A stretch of 64,000 bases of DNA from Myxococcota bacterium (GTDB taxonomy: Bacteria > Myxococcota_A > UBA796): contig JAQXDW010000031.1 of NCBI GenBank assembly GCA_029251165.1, positions 1 to 64,000 on the forward strand, given 5' to 3'. Positions 58,284-64,000 of this stretch are shown in pieces (position 1 is the stretch's first letter; every line of letters begins with the position of its first letter). The notes under the pieces were generated by a model that saw only the letters and a list, made by a program, of their open reading frames with translations, was not told the origin of the DNA and searched no databases. The position numbers and the translations under genes were made by a program.

Positions 58284-58360
58284 CGAAACTCCGGTGATCA
58301 GGGCGTCTTGAGCAGACGCGAGTGTCGCGATCTATGCCGAAACAGGGACTACAGGCGAGA

Positions 58361-58392
58361 AAAAAACGACCCCCGGCGGTGCCAGGGGTCGT
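58361..58392 (-). terminator. Rho-independent terminator of the HTH gene
   Basis: On the minus strand ACGACCCC pairs with GGGGTCGT (58385-58392 with 58366-58373 on the plus strand). Inner GGC/GCC pairs extend the stem, and a run of T (58361-58366 read as A on plus) follows. It lies 24 bp after the stop of the gene at 58417-58668 and before the argG promoter region. Confidence 0.9.
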
Positions 58393-58416
58393 CTAATGAG
58401 CAAGCTGCAGTCTTAT

Positions 58417-58668
58417 CTATGCAGTACGACGCTCGTGGAGAATCTGATCGATCTCGGGATAAACCCGGTAGTAAGTAATTACTTCCCCGAAAGTGTTCTT
58501 CCACTGGCGAACCCGCTCGCGGCTGACATCGAAGTCATTCGCGATGGCCTGGCCGCTCTCGCCATTGGCCAGAGCATCAAGAAGGCGCCGGAAGTGCAGG
58601 CGCCCATAGCGCTTGATGAAATTCCGAGCGACCCGCTGGCGGCTCTTGGGTGATGCGACAGCCATCAT
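58417..58668 (-). CDS. Small helix-turn-helix DNA-binding protein
   Basis: The ATG at 58668, with GGGAG five bases upstream, gives an 83-residue basic protein; the longer frame to 58812 would run through the palindromes upstream. Residues ~37-59 (ESGQAIANDFDVSRERVRQW) are a helix-turn-helix very like sigma-70 region 4 (the ...VSRERVRQ... recognition helix), preceded by the basic segment KSRQRVARNFIKRYG. It has its own terminator and a palindrome-rich upstream region that could be its operator. No named family is recognised; it may be a chromosomally encoded transcription regulator. Confidence 0.8.
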   Translation of the reverse strand: MMAVASPKSRQRVARNFIKRYGRLHFRRLLDALANGESGQAIANDFDVSRERVRQWKNTFGEVITYYRVYPEIDQILHERRTA

Positions 58669-58765
58669 GAACTCCCATGAGTAATGAGGTTTAAACCGGG
58701 TAAGGACCCGACTGTACGGTCGTGTGAGGAGGGGATTTTTTGAGTAGTATTCCCGCCGCCTCAAG

Positions 58766-58776
58766 GTCACTGTGAC
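58766..58776. promoter_or_regulatory. Palindrome GTCAC-T-GTGAC
   Basis: A perfect 5-bp-arm palindrome, the nearest of the three large palindromes to the HTH gene start (about 98 bp upstream of it). It could be an operator half of the cluster described next. Confidence 0.35.
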
Positions 58777-58784
58777 ATGAATCC

Positions 58785-58798
58785 ATTGACGCGTCAAT
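58785..58798. promoter_or_regulatory. 14-bp palindrome ATTGACGCGTCAAT
   Basis: A perfect, spacerless palindrome that contains TTGAC, a -35-like hexamer, on both strands. It lies in the region between the HTH gene (minus) and pyk (plus), 4 bp from the larger palindrome. Confidence 0.5.
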
Positions 58799-58801
58799 CG
58801 A

Positions 58802-58826
58802 TCGTGGAACAATTATTGTTCCACGA
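58802..58826. promoter_or_regulatory. 25-bp perfect palindrome, probable operator
   Basis: TCGTGGAACAAT, a central T, then ATTGTTCCACGA: 12-bp perfect arms. There is no following T-run and no coding role. It lies 78 bp before the pyk ATG and 134 bp before the HTH gene ATG, the place expected of a dimeric-regulator site controlling either gene or both. Confidence 0.65.
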
Positions 58827-58903
58827 CAGAAATTGACCGGACCCAGTTAGAACGATCTTTCTCCGGTTAAGATGGAGACTTGTCGTCGGGATATACGCTT
58901 CGC

Positions 58904-60346
58904 ATGAGCATCCCCCGCAAGACCCGAATTGTTGCCACCATCGGCCCCGCAAGTCGTCCTCAGGAGGTCTTGGAGGGCCTGCTGAGGGCTGGCGTCGATG
59001 TCTGTCGAATCAACTGCTCCCATGGATCTGCAGACAGCATCCGGGCAGACATCTCACGCATCCGTCGGACCGCGATGCAGCTCGGCAAGAGCGTGGCCAT
59101 CCTCCTCGATCTCCAGGGTCCCAAGATCCGGACCGGAACCATCGATCCGCCGCTCCGCCTGAGCGAAGGAGACATCCTGACCGTGGTCATGGATTCAGCC
59201 TTTGAGGCTGTCGGTACTCGGATCGGAACCACCTGGCCGACCATGGCCGACGACGTGGAAGCCAACGAGCAGGTCCTGTTCGCAGACGGAACCCTGTCCG
59301 GAACGATCACTGCGGTTCGTCGAGACCTCTCGCCTGCCGAGCTCGACATCCGCATCGTCGATGGTGGCCTCCTCTCCTCTCGCAAGGGCATCAACCTTCC
59401 CAACACCACCATCAAGGCTCCCGCGCTGACCCCGAAGGACATCGCGGATCTGAAGGTCGGAGTCGCTGCCGGTGCCGACTACGTGGCCCTCTCTTTCGTC
59501 CGCCATGCTGCTGACGTGCAGCAGCTCCGTAGGACCCTCGCTGAGACCCGACGTCCGGACGTCCCGATCATCGCCAAGATCGAGAAGCCGGAGGCCGTCG
59601 AGAACATCGATGAGATTCTCGACAACGTCGACGGCATCATGGTCGCTCGGGGTGACCTGGGGGTCGAGATCGACCTGGAGCGGGTCCCGGTTGTGCAGAA
59701 GCAGCTGATCAACGCCGCCAACCAGTGCGGCAAGATCGTGATCACCGCAACCCAGATGCTCGACAGCATGGAGCGCAACCCCCGCCCCACCCGGGCGGAG
59801 ACGACTGACGTCGCCAACGCCATCCTCGACGGAACCGACGCGGTCATGCTCTCCGGAGAGACCGCGGCCGGAGACTGGCCGGTGCGCTCGGTAGAGGTCA
59901 TGGATCGCATCGCCCGTCAGGTCGAGCAGAGTCCATTCTTCACTCCCCCCGACCTCTCCACTCTACCCGCACTCAGCCACCGGGATCGAACCGTCGCTCG
60001 CGCTGCCTGCTCTGCCGTTCGAGAGCATCCCCGCCCCCTGGTGGTGTTCACCTGGAGCGGCAACGCCGCCATCCTCGCCAGCAAGAGCCGCCCGATGACA
60101 CCGCTCATCGCGCTGACACCGCATGCGCCGGTCTGCGACAGGCTGCGGCTGGTCTGGGGCGTCACAGCGCTCCAGGTTCCCGAGATCACCAGCACCGACG
60201 ATCTCATCGCTGCTGGTGAGCTCGCTCTGCTCCGCTCGGGCCTCATCAAGCTGGGTGACGAGATCGTGGTGCTTGCCGGTCAGTCTCCGCTGCGGGGTGC
60301 CAGCAACCTCATGAAGATCGAGGTTGTCGATGGGATCTCTTCTTGA
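58904..60346 (+). CDS. pyk: Pyruvate kinase
   Basis: The ATG at 58904 starts MSIPRKTRIVATIGPAS, the usual N-terminus (480 residues). The active site is complete: CRINCSHGSADSIRADI, LLDLQGPKIRTGTI, Lys in PIIAKIEKPEAVENI, MVARGDLGVEIDLERVP, and ATQMLDSMERNPRPTRAE with AVMLSGETAAGDWPV. It makes pyruvate and ATP from phosphoenolpyruvate and ADP. No Shine-Dalgarno sequence precedes this ATG (CGGGATATACGCTTCGC); a TTG at 58880 has one too close. The region upstream holds the palindrome cluster. The stop overlaps the next gene (TTGA). Confidence 0.96.
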   Translation: MSIPRKTRIVATIGPASRPQEVLEGLLRAGVDVCRINCSHGSADSIRADISRIRRTAMQLGKSVAILLDLQGPKIRTGTIDPPLRLSEGDILTVVMDSAFEAVGTRIGTTWPTMADDVEANEQVLFADGTLSGTITAVRRDLSPAELDIRIVDGGLLSSRKGINLPNTTIKAPALTPKDIADLKVGVAAGADYVALSFVRHAADVQQLRRTLAETRRPDVPIIAKIEKPEAVENIDEILDNVDGIMVARGDLGVEIDLERVPVVQKQLINAANQCGKIVITATQMLDSMERNPRPTRAETTDVANAILDGTDAVMLSGETAAGDWPVRSVEVMDRIARQVEQSPFFTPPDLSTLPALSHRDRTVARAACSAVREHPRPLVVFTWSGNAAILASKSRPMTPLIALTPHAPVCDRLRLVWGVTALQVPEITSTDDLIAAGELALLRSGLIKLGDEIVVLAGQSPLRGASNLMKIEVVDGISS

Positions 60347-61074
60347 GCGCCCGCACTGAGGAGGCCTGGGAGCAGGCCGGCCCCGAGACGGGGCCCTTCC
60401 TGCTGATCTGCGAGCATGCCTCTGGGCGCATCCCGGCTCCCCTGACCACCACCGCCTCCGACGCGCGCTGGCTGGCAAGTCACTGGGGCATCGACATCGG
60501 CGCCCGTGACCTCTGCATGGCCCTCTCTGCGCAGCTGTCTTCCCCAACCGTCCTCGCGCGGTTCTCCAGGCTGCTCTGCGATGCCAACCGCCACCGAGAC
60601 CATCCCGTCCTCATCCGCACCGACATCGACGGCACTCCCCTCAGCTTCAACAGCAGGGTCGACGCCGCTGAGGTCCAGCGCCGGGTGGCGCACTACCACG
60701 AGCCCTACCATCAGGCCGTCGATGCTGCGCTGACCGCGGCTGGTCCAGCGGTCGTCCTGGTCTCAGTGCACTCGTTCACGCCCGTCTGGGATGAGCGCGT
60801 CCGAACAATGGACATCGGCGTTCTGTTCGACGAAGTTCAGAGCGGATCAGACGCTCGCCGGCTCCAGCTCGCCCTGGAAGACGAGGGCTTCTTCACCGCG
60901 CTCAACGAGCCTTACTCCGGGGCCAACGGGCTGATGTATGCCGCAGACCGCCACGGACAGGGTCGCAGTGTCCGTCACCTGGAGCTGGAGCTGAACCAGG
61001 CGCTCATCTGTACCCCTCGACGCATCGAGCAGGTCGCAGGACGACTGGCTGCAGCACTCAGGGTGCTCTTGTAG
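60343..61074 (+). CDS. N-formylglutamate amidohydrolase family protein
   Basis: The 243-residue protein has the family pattern LLICEHASGRIP, HWGIDIGARDL, RLLCDANRHRDHP and VSVHSFTP with later ELNQALI. Related enzymes remove the formyl group from N-formylglutamate in histidine degradation. There are no other hut genes here, so its real substrate may be another N-formyl or N-acyl compound. It starts with a TTG overlapping the pyk stop and is translationally coupled to it. Confidence 0.88.
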   Translation: MSARTEEAWEQAGPETGPFLLICEHASGRIPAPLTTTASDARWLASHWGIDIGARDLCMALSAQLSSPTVLARFSRLLCDANRHRDHPVLIRTDIDGTPLSFNSRVDAAEVQRRVAHYHEPYHQAVDAALTAAGPAVVLVSVHSFTPVWDERVRTMDIGVLFDEVQSGSDARRLQLALEDEGFFTALNEPYSGANGLMYAADRHGQGRSVRHLELELNQALICTPRRIEQVAGRLAAALRVLL

Positions 61075-61098
61075 CCGGGCATGGCTGAGGACCGCTGC

Positions 61099-61539
61099 TC
61101 AGCGGATCCGGATCATGCACTCCGCCGCGATCGTGTGATCGTCGATGTCGAGACGGAACAGGCCGTATTCGTGTGCCGCGACAACATCAGCGCCCTTGTC
61201 GAGGACCATGCCCTTCATGCGATCCAGGGCGGTGCCCGGGTGCAGCTCAAAGACGGCGAAGACCGCCACGCCCATGTCGTCCATGTCCGGAAGAACATCT
61301 CGGACATAGGCTTCCATCTCAGGAGTGGGAGCAGCGCCCTTGATGCCCAGCCCCAGAGAGGGCGAGCCGATGATCATGCCACGATACTCGTCGATGTCGA
61401 TCTCGCCATCCTGGATGGCGTGGGTGTCGACAGCAAACGCACGCTGCTCGAGCATGCCCACCATGCGAGGGATGACCTTTTCACAGTATCCTCGCTGGTT
61501 ATCAAACAGAATCAGGAGGCGGATTGGAGTAAACGGCAC
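61099..61539 (-). CDS. Flavodoxin-like protein
   Basis: The 146-residue protein has the flavodoxin fold order: IRLLILFDNQRGYCEKVIP as first strand and phosphate loop, YRGMIIGSPSLGLGIKGAA as the isoalloxazine loop region and MGVAVFAVFELHPGTALDRM later. The phosphate loop (DNQRGYCEK) is not the usual T/S-rich TxTGnT, so FMN binding is not certain. It stands alone on the minus strand, converging on the formylglutamate amidohydrolase gene. Confidence 0.72.
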   Translation of the reverse strand: MPFTPIRLLILFDNQRGYCEKVIPRMVGMLEQRAFAVDTHAIQDGEIDIDEYRGMIIGSPSLGLGIKGAAPTPEMEAYVRDVLPDMDDMGVAVFAVFELHPGTALDRMKGMVLDKGADVVAAHEYGLFRLDIDDHTIAAECMIRIR

Positions 61540-61660
61540 AGTTTGTTCTCCAGGTCACTGCGTAGCGCCCCTCCTGCCTATCCACACGATACAGCTGACG
61601 CCAGCCTTGGACGCTTGCAAACACTCGGTCAACACTGCCAACAACTGCACGCCACTTGCT

Positions 61661-61690
61661 TGACCATGCTCTGAAGAACACGGTAGTTAA
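61661..61690 (+). promoter_or_regulatory. Probable promoter of the GYF_2 protein gene
   Basis: TTGACC (61661-61666) and TAGTTA (61685-61690) are 18 bp apart. Transcription from about 61697 would leave a 25-base leader before the ATG at 61722. The GTAGTTAA at the -10 site also occurs before the gene at 16167 (16136-16143). Confidence 0.5.
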
Positions 61691-61721
61691 GGCACCTATC
61701 GCCCATCCGTGGAGTGCTGAA

Positions 61722-62753
61722 ATGGCCCGATGGCTTGTGACACAGGGAGATCGGCAGTTCACCGCTCAGGATCTTAGAGAGCTCCAGCAACTGGCCCGAG
61801 AGGGACAGCTCGGCCCAGGCGACATGGTGCAGCCTCCGGGCGCCAGCGACTGGCTGTATGCCACAGAGCTTCCAGAGCTGAAGGGCCTGTTTCAAGAGAC
61901 CTCTGGTGGAATGGACGACGACGATCTGGAGTTTGGTCGTAAGAAGGGCCTTCCCCAGATCCCGGTCGTCATCGCGCTGCTGATGCTGGTCATCGGTGGT
62001 GGGTACGTGATGTACGACCTCGCCAACCAGATTCCAGATGCCTCTGAGCTCGATCTGCTGGGCGAGAGCGGTCTTGCGCTCACCGAGATGCTGATCACAG
62101 CCGATCCGGCCAACCTGAAGGCCAAGCCTGAAGAGGGCGCCAGCGCTGTCGGCACTGTGGCGAAGGACACCAAGGTCCAGCTCGTCGCCAAGCGCGGCGA
62201 CTACTACCACATCAAGACCGACAGCGGAGAGGGCTGGGTCGGAGTCAAGGAGGTCGTTCCGGCCTACCTGTTCGCCGATTCCCGCACCCGTGAAGACTAC
62301 GACCCGATCTACAACCCTGATCGCTACGTCTTCGTGAAGAACTCTTCCTGGATGCAGCTGCCCGCTCAGCAGGAGCTGAACACCACCCTGTTCCAGTTCC
62401 TGCTGCAGAACAAGTCCAAGTTCGAGATGAACAACCTCGTCCTTCTGGCAACCATCAAGGACAAGAACGACCGCGTCCTGGAGGGTGTCGAGATTCCGAT
62501 TGAGGGCTCCATCGCGCCGTACTCCTCCGTCGAGGTTGGTACCCTGATGCCTCAGGAGATGGACGATCCCACAGCCGGTCTGCTCGGGGGGCGGATGATG
62601 ACCACCCGCCTGTTCCAGGAGCTTCGCAAGGACGATCCAGATCTGGATCTCCGCTGGTCTGCGGGTGTGGAAGTCCAGATGGACTCTGAGGGCTTCGTCG
62701 AGGCCAACATCGACCTCCTTGAGCTGCGCGCGGTCCCCAAGAAGCTGGACTGA
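61722..62753 (+). CDS. GYF_2 / SH3 domain membrane protein
   Basis: I start at the ATG at 61722 (MARWLVTQGDRQFTAQDLRE), because residues 1-58 then match a GYF_2 (DUF4339) domain, WLV..GDRQFTAQDL ... GDMVQPPGASDWLYA. A membrane helix spans 79-99 (QIPVVIALLMLVIGGGYVMY). Outside it is an SH3-like domain (about 135-185: GTVAKDTKVQLVAKRGDYYH, GEGWVGVKEV) and a C-terminal FxLYD-like beta domain (FEMNNLVLLATIKDKNDRVL). GYF_2 domains bind proline-rich peptides in the cytoplasm; SH3 domains outside often touch peptidoglycan. The whole is 343 residues. Confidence 0.85.
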   Translation: MARWLVTQGDRQFTAQDLRELQQLAREGQLGPGDMVQPPGASDWLYATELPELKGLFQETSGGMDDDDLEFGRKKGLPQIPVVIALLMLVIGGGYVMYDLANQIPDASELDLLGESGLALTEMLITADPANLKAKPEEGASAVGTVAKDTKVQLVAKRGDYYHIKTDSGEGWVGVKEVVPAYLFADSRTREDYDPIYNPDRYVFVKNSSWMQLPAQQELNTTLFQFLLQNKSKFEMNNLVLLATIKDKNDRVLEGVEIPIEGSIAPYSSVEVGTLMPQEMDDPTAGLLGGRMMTTRLFQELRKDDPDLDLRWSAGVEVQMDSEGFVEANIDLLELRAVPKKLD

Positions 62754-62774
62754 GACAGCCGAAGCGAGCTGAAG

Positions 62775-62830
62775 AGTCAGGATACAGGGCGAAGTGGATA
62801 AGATTCCAGCGCCTCTGCGTCCTGACTTTT
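62775..62830 (+). terminator. Possible terminator between the GYF_2 and TlpA-like genes
   Basis: AGTCAGGA (62775-62782) and TCCTGACT (62820-62827) are perfect 8-bp arms followed by TTT. The 37-base loop is long, so this may be a weak terminator or a structured leader of the following gene. Confidence 0.4.
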
Positions 62831-62874
62831 GCGTTATGTAGCGCAGCCACGCCACACACTTTCGGAGAAATCCA

Positions 62875-63609
62875 ATGAATCTGCGTCGAACCATGCTCAT
62901 TGCCCTGCTCGCCTCGGGCTGTGCCACCGCCGATCGGGTCCAGACCCTTGAAGATCGGGTCGCCGAGCTTGAGGGCAAGGTCGAAGAGCTCGCCAGCCGT
63001 CCCGCAGCAGCCAAGTCAGCCACCGCAGAGGTCGACCCGGCTGCTGAGGAAGCGGCCCAGAAGCTGTACGCTGAGGTCACCGAGCTGGTGAAGGCTGGCA
63101 AGCTGAACGAGGCAAAGGCCAAGGTCGAGATCCTCACCAACAAGTACGCCGCCACCAAGACTGCGCGCCGGGCCAACAAGGTCGCAGCAGAGCTTGAGGT
63201 CATCGGAAAGCCGGCGCCGACCGCACTGGCCATCGACAAGTGGTTCCAGGGAGAGGACGAGGTCAACATCGCCAACCCCGGACCGACCCTGGTGGTCTTC
63301 TGGGAAGAGTGGTGCCCGCACTGCAAGCGCGAGGTGCCCAACCTCAACGAGACCTACGGCAAGTTCAAGGGTCAGGGCCTGCAGGTCGTCGGTCTCACCA
63401 AGATCACCCGGAAGTCCACCGAAGAGAGCGTCACCACCTTCATCGAAGAGAAGGAAGTCGCCTACCCGATGGCCAAGGAGACGGGTGACATGTCCAGCTA
63501 CTTCAACGTCAGCGGCATCCCAGCTGCAGCAGTTGTCAAGGACGGCTCCATCGTCTGGCGTGGCCACCCCGCCCGCCTGACCGATGAGATGATCCAGGGC
63601 TGGCTGTAG
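62875..63609 (+). CDS. TlpA/ResA-like thioredoxin-fold lipoprotein
   Basis: The lipoprotein signal MNLRRTMLIALLASGC (Cys16) is followed by a coiled coil (VQTLEDRVAELEGKVEELA, residues 22-40), a helical hairpin (60-105) and a thioredoxin-fold domain with VVFWEEWCPHCKREVPNL (Cys147, Cys150) and the cis-Pro loop VSGIPAAAVV. It should reduce disulphides outside the cytoplasm; the spacer PH (CPHC) resembles DsbA-like oxidants more than the CPxC of ResA. It is distinct from CcmG, being membrane-tethered by lipid and carrying an oligomerising coiled coil. Confidence 0.9.
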   Translation: MNLRRTMLIALLASGCATADRVQTLEDRVAELEGKVEELASRPAAAKSATAEVDPAAEEAAQKLYAEVTELVKAGKLNEAKAKVEILTNKYAATKTARRANKVAAELEVIGKPAPTALAIDKWFQGEDEVNIANPGPTLVVFWEEWCPHCKREVPNLNETYGKFKGQGLQVVGLTKITRKSTEESVTTFIEEKEVAYPMAKETGDMSSYFNVSGIPAAAVVKDGSIVWRGHPARLTDEMIQGWL

Positions 63610-63614
63610 TTCCC

Positions 63615-64000
63615 ATGATTCCCCTTCCCTCGCTCTCCGACAGCCTCGCCCCCATCGCTGAGGCACTCGATGCTGCCGCGCCGGATGCGCGCGTCAATTG
63701 GATGCGTGGGCTGGGGAAGCGTGAGCTGAAGGCGCTCTATGCGCTGGCAGCAGGACAGCAGCTTCCGCTGAGCCACTTCTGTGACGACAGCGGTGCCATC
63801 GTCCGACACCACGGCCAGAACTCTCTGCCGCTCTTCTCGACCTTCGAGAAGCGCTTCTGCACCCGCGATGATGTCATGCAGGGCTACAACCACAACGGGG
63901 CCCTGGTCTCGTGGTTCTCAGGCCCGGGCCACTTCATCGCACGCCAGGACGGAGACGAGGTCCTGTTCGACTACACCGTCTTGCCAGGCTCCGTCCCTGA
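63615..64000 (+). CDS. Protein of unknown function (cut by the right edge)
   Basis: The ATG at 63615 is five bases after the TlpA-like gene stop and the frame is open to the window end (128 codons). It begins MIPLPSLSDSLAPIAEALDA, continues with a helical part (NWMRGLGKRELKALYALAAG) and a His/Phe-rich stretch (GHFIARQDGDEVLFDYTVLP). No signal peptide or membrane helix. Family not recognised; close spacing implies co-transcription with the gene before it. Confidence 0.7.
   Translation, partial: MIPLPSLSDSLAPIAEALDAAAPDARVNWMRGLGKRELKALYALAAGQQLPLSHFCDDSGAIVRHHGQNSLPLFSTFEKRFCTRDDVMQGYNHNGALVSWFSGPGHFIARQDGDEVLFDYTVLPGSVP

Noticed and set aside
58396..58653. An 85-codon plus-strand frame that looks protein-like
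   Set aside because: It begins beside the terminator stem and lies fully antisense to the HTH gene, which has a ribosome-binding site, terminator and clear HTH motif.

Overview
The window is high-GC bacterial chromosome, with coding density above 90 % and mostly four-base overlaps inside operons. The gene mix points to a myxobacterium-like member of the former Deltaproteobacteria (Myxococcota or a relative). It holds two Ser/Thr protein kinases with different C-terminal modules, a secreted Asp-rich MopE-type metal-binding repeat protein, many short-leader lipoproteins, a pilin-like fusion, an HTTM (vitamin K carboxylase-like) membrane protein, a kinase-FGE fusion and a complete System I cytochrome c maturation operon. 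This assignment is an inference from gene content; there is no rRNA or tRNA gene in the window to test it.

Left part (1-15.9 kb). A tyrosine recombinase runs off the left edge on the minus strand, beside ychF. Next comes a minus-strand group: Ser/Thr kinase, small membrane protein, RNB exoribonuclease. A nine-gene ccmABCDEFGHI operon (13910 down to 6734) follows; it includes a 37-residue ccmD. Divergent from it are a small membrane protein and an HTTM protein, which converge on a DUF423 protein.

Middle part (15.9-48.9 kb). A long AT-rich leader with a strong hairpin precedes an unrecognised 351-residue protein. It is followed by an M20 peptidase and the MopE-like lipoprotein. Then come an amidase and a propeller-sensor adenylate/guanylate cyclase, glutathione reductase, a doubtful broken LC7-like reading frame, carA, a CNNM/CorC transporter, yheU-radA, an L,D-transpeptidase, an aldehyde dehydrogenase, recN, a metzincin lipoprotein with a lectin-like tail, carB (10.7 kb from carA), a kinase-FGE fusion, a pilin-like fusion, a sugar-lactone oxidase and a lipoprotein.

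Right part (48.9-64 kb). An active/inactive M16 peptidase pair and ilvE end at a strong terminator. Immediately after it is the most unusual gene: a 564-residue protein whose first ~235 residues align with the N-terminal clamp and lid part of the RNA polymerase beta-prime subunit. It lacks the zinc ribbon and the NADFDGD catalytic loop, and it continues into a propeller-like half. A membrane protein with 39-bp repeats lies 47 bp downstream. Then come argGH, a small HTH regulator and pyruvate kinase with three perfect palindromes between them, an N-formylglutamate amidohydrolase, a flavodoxin-like protein, a GYF_2/SH3 membrane protein, a TlpA-like lipoprotein and a truncated ORF at the right edge.

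Biosynthesis (arg, car, ilvE), DNA repair (recN, radA), cytochrome c assembly and cell-surface lipoproteins dominate. Apart from the edge recombinase there is no insertion sequence, prophage block or CRISPR array.
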